Source: an uncultured SAR324 cluster bacterium (GTDB lineage: Bacteria; SAR324; NAC60-12). From it: DNA of 41,160 nucleotides. Shown here piece after piece: positions 26,730-33,879 of this stretch. The notes under the pieces were generated by a model. That model was not told the origin of the DNA. It worked only from the letters and a program-made list of their open reading frames with translations, and made no database searches. The translations under genes and the position numbers were made by a program. Positions within the stretch are counted from its first letter, which is position 1. Every line of letters begins with the position of its first letter. The DNA lies in NCBI GenBank assembly GCA_902513935.1, contig CABXOR010000010.1:1-41160 (forward strand), read 5' to 3'.

Positions 26730-29126
26730 GTGTTTTTACTCCAAGTTATAATTTCCCCAATTTTACTTATCATTTTACTGAGCGTGTGGAACTTTCAAAC
26801 AGTAACTGTAACAGCTCATGCCCAAAGTTTGCTGAGTGACAGCGAGTGGTTGGAGGAAAATAAGGATGTTTTCGGTAAACAGGAGCTTACTTTGCAAGGT
26901 ATTCCGTTGAGACCTTCTGATTTGTCCTCCACTCCTACAGTTCTGCCGGGATCGTTCCTAATTCCTCTTGAAATCGGCGGACAAAATTTTTCAACAATTC
27001 CTCAAAAACCAGCCGTGCCTTTGATAGAACAGAAAGATCAAAACCAAAATCTTTCAGGATCTTTTTTAAACAGACTTTTTCCCTGGTTTAGCAGTACAGA
27101 GCAATCTAAATCCACTAACCTGGATACTTCTTCAGAAAAGCATAATGCAGAAACTAGGGTAGAGTGGGCTGATTCAGAATTTGCGGGAATAAAAATGCTG
27201 ATAACAGAAATTGAAAGGTTGCTCATATCAGATCCGGTAGCGGCCAAGGAAATGTACGAGGAAATAGAAGATCAGTTGGGAATTGATGAGCGTACACGAC
27301 TGAAAGTACAATTGCTTTATTATTTTGAAAAGTGGTCTTCTGCAGAGCAGTTAGCAGAAGTATTTTTGAGTGAACGTCCAGAAAGTAAGATGGCCTCTTT
27401 GATGTTTTATTATTTGAACAAATCTCTTATGGCTCAGCATAAGCCTCTCAGTCAAAATTTGATTTTCAGGAAACGTGCAGTGGAAACTCTTGAAGCAAAA
27501 TTCCGCAGTGATTTTTTGTTCATTCTCAGTAACGAAGCATTTCTTGAAGGCGATCTTTTAACTGCAATACAATATCGCCTTGAAGGAATGTATAAAGCAA
27601 AACCTGCCAATGTTGTCAGTATGGAAAAATTGAATGGTTTGTTAAATCAAGTTCAGTCTCCTGAAATACTGCGAATTTTATCAGAGAATAATAAGAATGT
27701 TAAATGGCTGCAGAAAAAAATCTTCATAATGGAATTGGAACTTCTGGCTAAACTGAAACGTTACCGAGATGCATTGGTGATTTTAGAGCAAAGAATGTCT
27801 GCTGTAAGGGTAAAAGGAGATCAGGAAGAGCTTGAAGTTTTGAAGCAAATACAGATCCGCTATTCAAATGCTTTGAACGTCAATCCTCGCCGAATTGGGG
27901 TAATACTTCCCTTGAGTAGTTCCAGCGTAAAAGTTTCCCGATTGGCACAGCAAACTATGAATGGTTTGTGGCTGGCACTTCATGCAAACAAAATTCCTGC
28001 AGTGCCTGAAAACATGGGTGATGGTGAGGCTTCGCAAGAAAATGAAATAACTGGCAAATCAGAAGATAAAGACAATGCCCAGACGGAATCTGATTCGATG
28101 AAATTTGAAGATTCTTGGGAACTTGTGGTACGTGATTCACAGTTGAATCCGGAAATAACCAAAAGCCTGGTACGCGAATTGGTGGAGACGGAAAGGGTGA
28201 TTGCCATCATTGGACCTCTTGCCCGGAAAACATCAGAGGCTGCTGCAGAAGAAGCTGAGCGTTTGCGGGTTCCTTTAATTTCTCTTTCTTTGACAGAAAA
28301 CATTCCAGAACTTGGCGAATTTATATTTCGTAATAATCAAAGCTGGAAACAGGAGATACAAGAATTGTTGGAATATGCAACGAGTGAGCTCCAGGCTTGC
28401 CGTTTCCTGATACTTTATGCAAAAACACGGGAAGGTCGACAAAAAATGAGACTATTTTGGGATGCCGCAGTTCTGAAGGGATGCAAAGTGGTTGCAGTTG
28501 AAGGCTTTAAGGATGAAGGTCAAAAAAGTCTAGTGAACGAATTCGATACTTTTACAGGCAAAATAAGACGTTTGGGTACAGAAGACAAAATAATTTTGAA
28601 GGAACTTAAAGAGAAGGAAGTGCCGATTCTAAACTTTGATGCCGTTTTTGTGGCAGTTGGTTCGGGTGGTGTAAAAAATTTAAGTCTCATCTTTCCATAC
28701 AGTGAAGTGTATAAAATGAGAAAAACAACTTTTCTGGGAGATAGTGGTTGGAATGATTCAGCCCTGCCGTACGCTCTGGGACTTCGAGGAGTGAAAAACC
28801 CCGTATTTGTTGACAGTTTTTTCCAGCAAAGTAAAACACCTGCCATGCAGCAACTGTTAAGGCTGCATGAACGGATTTTATATCGGCATCAAAATTATAT
28901 TGGTCCTACAGCTTATACTGCTTTTGCCTATGATACGCTGATAATCTTGATGCAGTTGCTTGAAGACGAGCGAAATCAGAGCCACCACGATCTGCGGGAT
29001 GCCTTGTTAAATATGGAGATGTTTCCTGGTGTTACCGGCAATTTACGTTTCGATGAAAAGGGTAAAGTTGAACGTGAAATGCAGCTGTTGACTTTGCGGA
29101 GAGGGAAAATTCAGCCTTTGAATTAA
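26730..29126 (+). CDS. LpoA-like penicillin-binding protein activator
   Basis: A 798-residue exported protein with two parts. After a signal peptide (LLIILLSVWNF, cleavage after A-H-A near 32) comes a helical, TPR-like region to about 390, then a type-I periplasmic-binding-protein fold (R-R-I-G-V-I-L-P-L-S, V-I-A-I-I-G-P-L, F-I-F-R-N-N, A-V-F-V-A-V-G). That order is the LpoA/YraM arrangement, whose members stimulate peptidoglycan synthase PBP1A from the outer membrane. No lipobox cysteine is present after the signal, unlike enterobacterial LpoA, so attachment may differ. About 50 acidic, low-complexity residues interrupt the ligand-binding domain near 430-475. GTG 26730 is 17 bases after selB. 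Confidence 0.75.
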   Translation: MFLLQVIISPILLIILLSVWNFQTVTVTAHAQSLLSDSEWLEENKDVFGKQELTLQGIPLRPSDLSSTPTVLPGSFLIPLEIGGQNFSTIPQKPAVPLIEQKDQNQNLSGSFLNRLFPWFSSTEQSKSTNLDTSSEKHNAETRVEWADSEFAGIKMLITEIERLLISDPVAAKEMYEEIEDQLGIDERTRLKVQLLYYFEKWSSAEQLAEVFLSERPESKMASLMFYYLNKSLMAQHKPLSQNLIFRKRAVETLEAKFRSDFLFILSNEAFLEGDLLTAIQYRLEGMYKAKPANVVSMEKLNGLLNQVQSPEILRILSENNKNVKWLQKKIFIMELELLAKLKRYRDALVILEQRMSAVRVKGDQEELEVLKQIQIRYSNALNVNPRRIGVILPLSSSSVKVSRLAQQTMNGLWLALHANKIPAVPENMGDGEASQENEITGKSEDKDNAQTESDSMKFEDSWELVVRDSQLNPEITKSLVRELVETERVIAIIGPLARKTSEAAAEEAERLRVPLISLSLTENIPELGEFIFRNNQSWKQEIQELLEYATSELQACRFLILYAKTREGRQKMRLFWDAAVLKGCKVVAVEGFKDEGQKSLVNEFDTFTGKIRRLGTEDKIILKELKEKEVPILNFDAVFVAVGSGGVKNLSLIFPYSEVYKMRKTTFLGDSGWNDSALPYALGLRGVKNPVFVDSFFQQSKTPAMQQLLRLHERILYRHQNYIGPTAYTAFAYDTLIILMQLLEDERNQSHHDLRDALLNMEMFPGVTGNLRFDEKGKVEREMQLLTLRRGKIQPLN

Positions 29127-29185
29127 AAGTGTTATCAGACCGAATATGTCCAGGCAGCAGATTTCACTACCTGATTAAGTCCTGA

Positions 29186-29653
29186 CTATTTTACAAAAAG
29201 TGATTCAAGGTCCTTAAAAGGTACTTGTTCTGGTTTCACATTTTGCTGCGGTTCATTGGTATTTACCTTGTTACCAGCGTCGCCTATTGCAGAATCTGGA
29301 TAAGAATCATTGGGGGCACCAATCATCAAGTCATCCTCTTTTTTCTCAAGGCGCTTTTCTGGTCGTATTTCTGAATGAAAGTTGCGCTTTGACTGTGCTT
29401 TCATAAGAATTTTTTGTTCTTCCAGGGGCTCTTCAACCAAATCTGCAACTTGCCGCAAACGATAACTATAATGACGACCAACCTCTAAAAGACGTCCGCC
29501 GGGAATGCACTCCGGACTGTCCTGGAATGTCCCAAAATCATCAACTATGACTGCGTGTTTTAGAGCTTCAGGACCCAAATAAACTAAAATATATGAGTTT
29601 TCAGGATCTGATACGTCCTCTTCCTCATGAGTTTCAAATTTTAACCATTTCAT
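29186..29653 (-). CDS. Hypothetical cytoplasmic protein
   Basis: A 155-residue protein I do not recognise. AGGAGG lies 7 bases upstream of ATG 29653, a strong binding site. The first 90 residues look folded (YILVYLGPEALKHAVIVDDF, then HYSYRLRQVADLVEEPLEEQ); the rest is polar and probably disordered, ending in a short helix-like F-K-D-L-E-S-L-F. No signal peptide. It converges with the LpoA-like gene, with no clear terminator in the 59 bases between them. Confidence 0.65.
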   Translation of the reverse strand: MKWLKFETHEEEDVSDPENSYILVYLGPEALKHAVIVDDFGTFQDSPECIPGGRLLEVGRHYSYRLRQVADLVEEPLEEQKILMKAQSKRNFHSEIRPEKRLEKKEDDLMIGAPNDSYPDSAIGDAGNKVNTNEPQQNVKPEQVPFKDLESLFVK

Positions 29654-29963
29654 ATTTGCCTCCTAATAACTTAAATATGTTAAATCTATGATTAAATCCC
29701 TGCGAAAAACATGCCATTCCCTGTGGATTAGTAGAACATTTTACTCTGGAATATTGAAAAACTTAGCGGGATATGGATCTGTGGGATCTTGGGTAAATAA
29801 CAGTAATAATTACAGTATCATAAATAGAAATGCATACTTATACAGTTTTTCTTTATCAAGTTCACCGAACAGGAATTGGATATTGCTTTCTGGTATTTAA
29901 GAGAATAAATTTGATCTATTTATATTTGTATATTACGATATTTACTAATGAAAAGGAGATACC
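29654..29963. other. Divergent promoter region of the sulfide-response cluster
   Basis: A 310-base AT-rich gap between divergent genes. A 70-codon frame at 29688 has no binding site and is not convincing. TTGCTT (29883-29888) and TAAATT (29906-29911) with a 17-base spacer could be a promoter for the ArsR-type gene. I found no strict operator palindrome just upstream of that gene. Confidence 0.3.
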
Positions 29964-30305
29964 ATGAAAACTTCAGCAAGTAAAAGCGAAAAAATAAAAC
30001 TTGATCTCGAACTACTATTTGGTGAGCAGGATACAAATATTGAAATTGCAGCACAGTGTTTAAAGGTTATGTCTCATCCTGCCCGCCTGCGTATTTTGTG
30101 TGCTTTACGCGAGGGTGAACAAACAGTACAGAACCTTGAATACTACACTGGGATTAAACAGTCGACTCTGTCACAGCACTTAGCTTTGTTGAAAAGCCGG
30201 GGCGTTTTAGTCTCACGACGTGAAACAACCTACTCCTTTTACCGTTTTTCCAACGATAAAATTACACAATTATTTGATTTGATAAAGGAAGTATTTTGTA
30301 CCTGA
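29964..30305 (+). CDS. ArsR-family persulfide sensor, BigR/SqrR type
   Basis: A 113-residue winged-helix repressor. The ArsR core is clear: V-M-S-H-P-A-R-L-R-I-L near residue 35 and the recognition helix Q-S-T-L-S-Q-H-L-A-L-L near 66. Three cysteines are present: C32, C46 and C112. C46 (RILC) and C112 (EVFC) are 66 residues apart, exactly as the paired cysteines of BigR and SqrR, which form a polysulfide bridge and release DNA when reactive sulfur species accumulate. The metal-binding ELCVCDL motif of true arsenic sensors is absent. AAGGAGAT precedes ATG 29964. The persulfide dioxygenase gene starts 6 bases after the stop, as in bigR operons, so it is likely its autoregulated target. Confidence 0.85.
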   Translation: MKTSASKSEKIKLDLELLFGEQDTNIEIAAQCLKVMSHPARLRILCALREGEQTVQNLEYYTGIKQSTLSQHLALLKSRGVLVSRRETTYSFYRFSNDKITQLFDLIKEVFCT

Positions 30306-30311
30306 ATTATA

Positions 30312-31370
30312 ATGACAAATTCAATGGCTAAACCAAACCAGCCCAAGTTGGTTTTTCGACAATTTTTTGACAAGGATACGGGAACATTCACGTATTTTTT
30401 GTTTGATTCTGAAACTATGGAAGGCTTGATAATTGATCCGGTTAAAGAGCAATTTGATCGAAGTCTACAGTTCATAGAAGAGCTGGGAGTTGAGCTAAAA
30501 TACGTAATTGATACGCATGTCCATGCGGATCATGTTACTTCTTCATGTATGCTGCGTGAAGCTACTGGAGCAAAAAGTGTTTTTGGTAAGCCTTCCGGAA
30601 TTGAATGTGCTGATATTCTTCTTGAAGATGGAGATGAGTTAGAGTTTGGACACTTTAGCCTCAAAGCAATTGCGACACCAGGACATACAGATGCCTGTAC
30701 CAGTTTTTATACGGAAGGGATGCTCTTTACAGGAGACTCTTTGTTGATTCGAGGTTGTGGACGCACCGATTTCCAGTTGGGTGATCCGGAAAAACTTTAT
30801 GAAAGTATTACTCAAAAATTGTACTCCTATCCGGGTGACACCTTGGTTTATCCCGGTCATGATTATCTGGGACGTACAGCCTCAAGTATCAGAGAAGAAA
30901 AAGCTTTTAATCTCAGAATTGGCAGCGGACAAACGGTGGAAAAATTTGTCCAAATTATGAAAAATCTTGATTTGCCAAAGCCTAAATGCATTGATTCGAC
31001 TGTTCCTCAAAATCTTCAATGCGGTTTTTCACTGGAACTTGGTCATGTAAATGAAGATAATTTTACTATGCAAGATTTGTATCAGTTGCTGGATAATTTG
31101 AAATCTACGGAGAGGGTTATTGATGTACGGACGCCCAAAGAGTATTCTCAGGGACATGTCCCCGGTAGTTTAAATATTCCCATAGGTATTGAACGGTCGT
31201 TTCTTGAAGAGCTTAGCAGCTATAAAAGAGTATTTGTATATTGCCACTCCGGACGCAGGGCACAAACTGTATACACAATGCTCGGAATGCAGGGTTTGGA
31301 AAATATTGTCTGTATCAACAGTTCTGGAATGGCAGACTGGATGATAGCAGGCTTTCCAGTGGAACACTAG
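30312..31370 (+). CDS. Persulfide dioxygenase-rhodanese fusion (ETHE1-like)
   Basis: A 352-residue two-domain enzyme. Residues about 10-235 are an ETHE1-like metallo-beta-lactamase-fold dioxygenase that oxidises glutathione persulfide to sulfite: H69-x-H71-x-D73-H74 (THVHADH), T-P-G-H-T, F-T-G-D-S-L-L-I-R-G-C-G-R-T-D-F and Y-P-G-H-D-Y. Residues about 255-350 are a rhodanese domain (VIDVRTPKEYSQGHVPG) with active-site loop C-H-S-G-R-R-A. Fusions of this type (PRF) move sulfur between thiosulfate, glutathione persulfide and sulfite. ATG 30312 and ATG 30324 are both possible starts. With the ArsR-type sensor upstream and a TauE/SafE permease downstream it forms a sulfide-detoxification cluster. 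Confidence 0.9.
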   Translation: MTNSMAKPNQPKLVFRQFFDKDTGTFTYFLFDSETMEGLIIDPVKEQFDRSLQFIEELGVELKYVIDTHVHADHVTSSCMLREATGAKSVFGKPSGIECADILLEDGDELEFGHFSLKAIATPGHTDACTSFYTEGMLFTGDSLLIRGCGRTDFQLGDPEKLYESITQKLYSYPGDTLVYPGHDYLGRTASSIREEKAFNLRIGSGQTVEKFVQIMKNLDLPKPKCIDSTVPQNLQCGFSLELGHVNEDNFTMQDLYQLLDNLKSTERVIDVRTPKEYSQGHVPGSLNIPIGIERSFLEELSSYKRVFVYCHSGRRAQTVYTMLGMQGLENIVCINSSGMADWMIAGFPVEH

Positions 31371-31434
31371 GTGAACCGCATCAATGAATAAGAGTATCCT
31401 TGTCTCCACCACACCTTATAATATTACAATAACT

Positions 31435-31460
31435 ATCTGATAATATTAATATTATCAGAT
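31435..31460. terminator. 26-bp perfect palindrome, terminator or operator
   Basis: Every one of 26 bases is symmetric; the half-site is ATCTGATAATATT. It is 64 bases after the dioxygenase stop and is followed on the plus strand by TATCCTTTTT, so it can form an AT-rich terminator hairpin (10-bp stem, 6-base loop). Its perfect symmetry and its position 130 bases upstream of the next small gene also suit a repressor operator. Confidence 0.5.
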
Positions 31461-31588
31461 TATCCTTTTTGTGGTTGTATGACAACTGGTAAAGGAACTC
31501 AGAGATTTAACAGGCAATTCGTTGGATACGATGTTCAAGTCTACTGAGTGTTTATCTTTTTATAAATCTCTATCTATGAAAGATAATT

Positions 31589-31735
31589 ATGAAAAAATAT
31601 TTAACAGTTGATATCACAAAAGGATGGGATTCATGGAATGAAATGGCAGAAGAACTGAACCCTGAAATAGTATCAGTAGGTGGAATGAAATTTATTTTCA
31701 AAGGTTGTGAAACGGACGAAAAAAGATTCACTTAA
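31589..31735 (+). CDS. 48-residue protein, possibly truncated
   Basis: Starts MKKYLTVDITKGWDSWNEM and ends shortly after K-F-I-F-K-G-C-E-T-D-E-K. The beginning (a strand, then G-W-D-S-W, then a helix and V-G-G-M-K-F-I-F-x-G-C) resembles the first half of small ferredoxin-fold DUF3303-like proteins, from memory only, and those are about twice as long. Removing one A from the A6 run near 31720 continues the frame into the next small gene. A weak GAAAG lies upstream of ATG 31589. So it is either a short protein or the front of a broken one. Confidence 0.45.
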   Translation: MKKYLTVDITKGWDSWNEMAEELNPEIVSVGGMKFIFKGCETDEKRFT

Positions 31736-31748
31736 TCAATTTAAAAAT

Positions 31749-31976
31749 ATGGACCCCTTAAAACTAAGAATTTTATTTTTTGGATCAATCTCATTTATTT
31801 TTTATTTCTTAATTTTTTATTTTGAAGAATTAGTCATGCATTATTTTGTTTTAGGTTCATGGTATGCTCTGTTGCCCATAAGTACGGCATTTTTAATTTC
31901 AATAGCCTATGGTTCATTTGCAAATTTCGTTATTTATTATATTGGTAAAATTCAAGAAACAAGAAACAAAGAGTAA
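31749..31976 (+). CDS. Small two-helix membrane protein
   Basis: A 75-residue protein from ATG 31749 (a GTG at 31707 would add 14 polar residues). Two hydrophobic helices are visible (ILFFGSISFIFYFLIFYF and LLPISTAFLISIAYGSFANF) and the tail is charged. It lies 3 bases before the TauE/SafE gene, so they are almost certainly co-transcribed and it may be an accessory subunit. I do not recognise a family. The DNA is more AT-rich than the genes upstream. Confidence 0.55.
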   Translation: MDPLKLRILFFGSISFIFYFLIFYFEELVMHYFVLGSWYALLPISTAFLISIAYGSFANFVIYYIGKIQETRNKE

Positions 31977-31979
31977 GTT

Positions 31980-33290
31980 TTGAAAAAATTATTGATCTTT
32001 TTATTGATTATTTTCTTTGCATTAAATGCTTTTGGTGGAAAAGGAGGAAACCCTTTATTAGGTCAATGGGAAAGTTCTGATGGCAAAGATTATCTGGCCA
32101 TTGTAATGGATGACGAAAATCAAGGATTAGTGATTGAAAAAGATGGATTTAAGCATAGATTAGCAAAAGAAAATGAGATATATAGCTTTAAAAATAAAAC
32201 TGAATATGTTCAGGTTGATTTGAACCCATCGAATGGGAATCTCGAATTAACTTCAAATAATAAAAAAATTATATATAAAAAAATAATTCAATTTATTGAA
32301 TTAAATTTGTTAAATATAAGTTTTCTTTTAATTATGGGTTTAATTGGAGGACTTGTCAGTGGTTTCATTGGATCAGGAGGAGCTTTTGTACTGACACCAG
32401 GTATGATGAGCCTAGGAGTAGACGGACTCGTCGCAATCGCTTCAAATATGTGTCACAAATTCCCAAAAGCATTAATAGGGGCATTTAAAAGGTTCAAATA
32501 TGGTCAAGTGGACTTAAAGTTAGGTTTTATCATGGCTTCAAGTGCAGTACTTGGAGTCCTTGTAGGAATTGAGGTTCAACAAAAAATCAATACTACTTAT
32601 GGGGATTTAGGATCTGACCTATATGTGAGTTTGGCCTATGTCATTGTTCTGACTACAATAGGAGGTTATGTGTTTTATGACGCATTTAGAACACAAAATT
32701 CTGGTGGCATAGAAAAAAAATCAAAACTTTCATTGATTCTTAAAAAAATCAATCTTCCTCCACAAGTTAAACTTAAAGTAGCAGATAGTATAATCTCAAT
32801 ATGGTTCATCATTCCTATTGGATTTCTTACAGGAATGCTTGCAGCAACAATAGCAGTTGGAGGTTTTATTGGTGTGCCAGGAATGATATTTGTAGTTGGC
32901 GCATCAAGCTTGGTTGCATCAGCAACAGAACTGTTCGTTGCCTTTAGCATGGGGTTAATTGGCTCAATCAAATGGGGCATGATGGGACTCATTGACATAA
33001 GATTAACAGTTATCATTTTGGCGGGGTCATTATTTGGAGTCCAAATTGGTGCTTATGGAACTACTTTTGTAAATCAAAATTATATCAAAAAAGTCATGGG
33101 AACCATAATGCTTTTAGTCGCTTTAAGCAGAGGAATCATCATACCAAGTTATTTAAGTGGACTTAATATAATTCGTATCAATGACAACATTAACGCTTTT
33201 CTTAAAGATTTAAGTTTTGTAGTGATGTGCATAGCATTGGGAACAGGTGCATTCATGATTACAAAATCCATGTGGCGAGCAAAAAAATAA
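31980..33290 (+). CDS. TauE/SafE-family permease with N-terminal periplasmic domain
   Basis: A 436-residue protein starting at TTG 31980. Residues 1-20 are a signal-like helix. About 85 residues of a soluble, strand-rich domain follow (GQWESSDGKDYLAIVMDD). Then comes a permease of roughly eight or more helices with the family hallmarks G-x-x-x-G-F-I-G-S-G-G-A-F in the first helix pair and A-A-T-I-A-V-G-G-F-I-G-V-P-G in the second half. TauE/SafE proteins export sulfite, sulfoacetate or related sulfur anions, which fits the persulfide dioxygenase upstream that makes sulfite. The extra domain is not part of ordinary family members; its role is unknown. Base composition is visibly more AT-rich than in flanking genes, hinting at transfer. 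Confidence 0.8.
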   Translation: MKKLLIFLLIIFFALNAFGGKGGNPLLGQWESSDGKDYLAIVMDDENQGLVIEKDGFKHRLAKENEIYSFKNKTEYVQVDLNPSNGNLELTSNNKKIIYKKIIQFIELNLLNISFLLIMGLIGGLVSGFIGSGGAFVLTPGMMSLGVDGLVAIASNMCHKFPKALIGAFKRFKYGQVDLKLGFIMASSAVLGVLVGIEVQQKINTTYGDLGSDLYVSLAYVIVLTTIGGYVFYDAFRTQNSGGIEKKSKLSLILKKINLPPQVKLKVADSIISIWFIIPIGFLTGMLAATIAVGGFIGVPGMIFVVGASSLVASATELFVAFSMGLIGSIKWGMMGLIDIRLTVIILAGSLFGVQIGAYGTTFVNQNYIKKVMGTIMLLVALSRGIIIPSYLSGLNIIRINDNINAFLKDLSFVVMCIALGTGAFMITKSMWRAKK

Positions 33291-33308
33291 TCGATATATC
33301 AATTCAAT

Positions 33309-33344
33309 AAATCTGAATATTTATAAAAATAGATATTCAGATTT
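33309..33344. terminator. 12-bp perfect stem-loop after the permease gene
   Basis: AAATCTGAATAT (33309-33320) and its exact complement ATATTCAGATTT (33333-33344) enclose a 12-base loop, 18 bases past the permease stop. No T-tract follows on the plus strand, so it may stabilise or end the transcript but is not a classical intrinsic terminator. Confidence 0.45.
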
Positions 33345-33389
33345 CATGAAAGAGAAAAGTTTCTCATAGGGGATGATGGGGTTGTTTTT

Positions 33390-33506
33390 TTAGTTTTTCA
33401 AAGGATCTTTTATAAAAGAATCTATTCCATCTCCATGCGTAAGTTTATTAATAGACTCAACCAAACCTTCTATCACAACTCCACTTGTTCCTCTGAAACA
33501 AATACC
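33390..33506 (-). pseudogene. Possible gene remnant, 38 codons
   Basis: On the minus strand an open stretch ending at TAA 33390 reads like a natural protein C-terminus (FRGTSGVVIEGLVESINK, then GDGIDSFIKDP). It is preceded by TGA and has no start codon. Adding one T in the nearby T3 run would join it to a further 20 codons upstream. I do not recognise the family. It could be the tail of a decayed gene. Confidence 0.3.
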
Positions 33507-33519
33507 TCAGTAATGGTCT

Positions 33520-33768
33520 TTGTCTTTGAATCAGTTTCTGGAAAAATCTGAAACACCAACTAGCTGGGAATGGATATCAATATTAGGCTATGGTTATGTG
33601 GTACCACTTTTAAGAATCTCCATTTTGGCCTCTGGAAGTTTATTTTGTTTTTTATATTTGTTGTATAGTTTTCTGCAAAGAGGAGCTAAAGTGTTGGAGT
33701 TTATTGCGGCAGTGGAGCTTTTCTTCATTCTTACTTCTGCCTCTAATCTTATCCAGATTTCTCACTGA
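33520..33768 (+). CDS. Possible small membrane protein
   Basis: An 82-residue frame from TTG 33520 with two hydrophobic segments (ISILASGSLFCFLYLLYSFL and LEFIAAVELFFILTSASN). Composition is protein-like but there is no ribosome binding site, a stop lies three codons upstream, and the region next to it contains an apparent remnant on the other strand. It may be a degraded gene. Confidence 0.3.
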   Translation: MSLNQFLEKSETPTSWEWISILGYGYVVPLLRISILASGSLFCFLYLLYSFLQRGAKVLEFIAAVELFFILTSASNLIQISH

Positions 33769-33879
33769 AATCTCTCAAATTGAAATCCCTATCTTCCATT
33801 TGTGTTCGTTCTGAAAATCCATGCCGAATTAAACGAGTCCGAAAAAGGACGCAAACCCCTTAATTATAAGCACAGCTAC

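Noticed and set aside
29688..29900. 70-codon plus-strand frame upstream of the ArsR-type gene
   Set aside because: Ser/Asn-rich random-looking sequence without a binding site, in a divergent promoter region.
33390..33560. Selenoprotein with TGA at 33507-33509
   Set aside because: Another TGA lies a few codons upstream in the same frame, there is no start codon, and a single-base indel explains the arrangement better.
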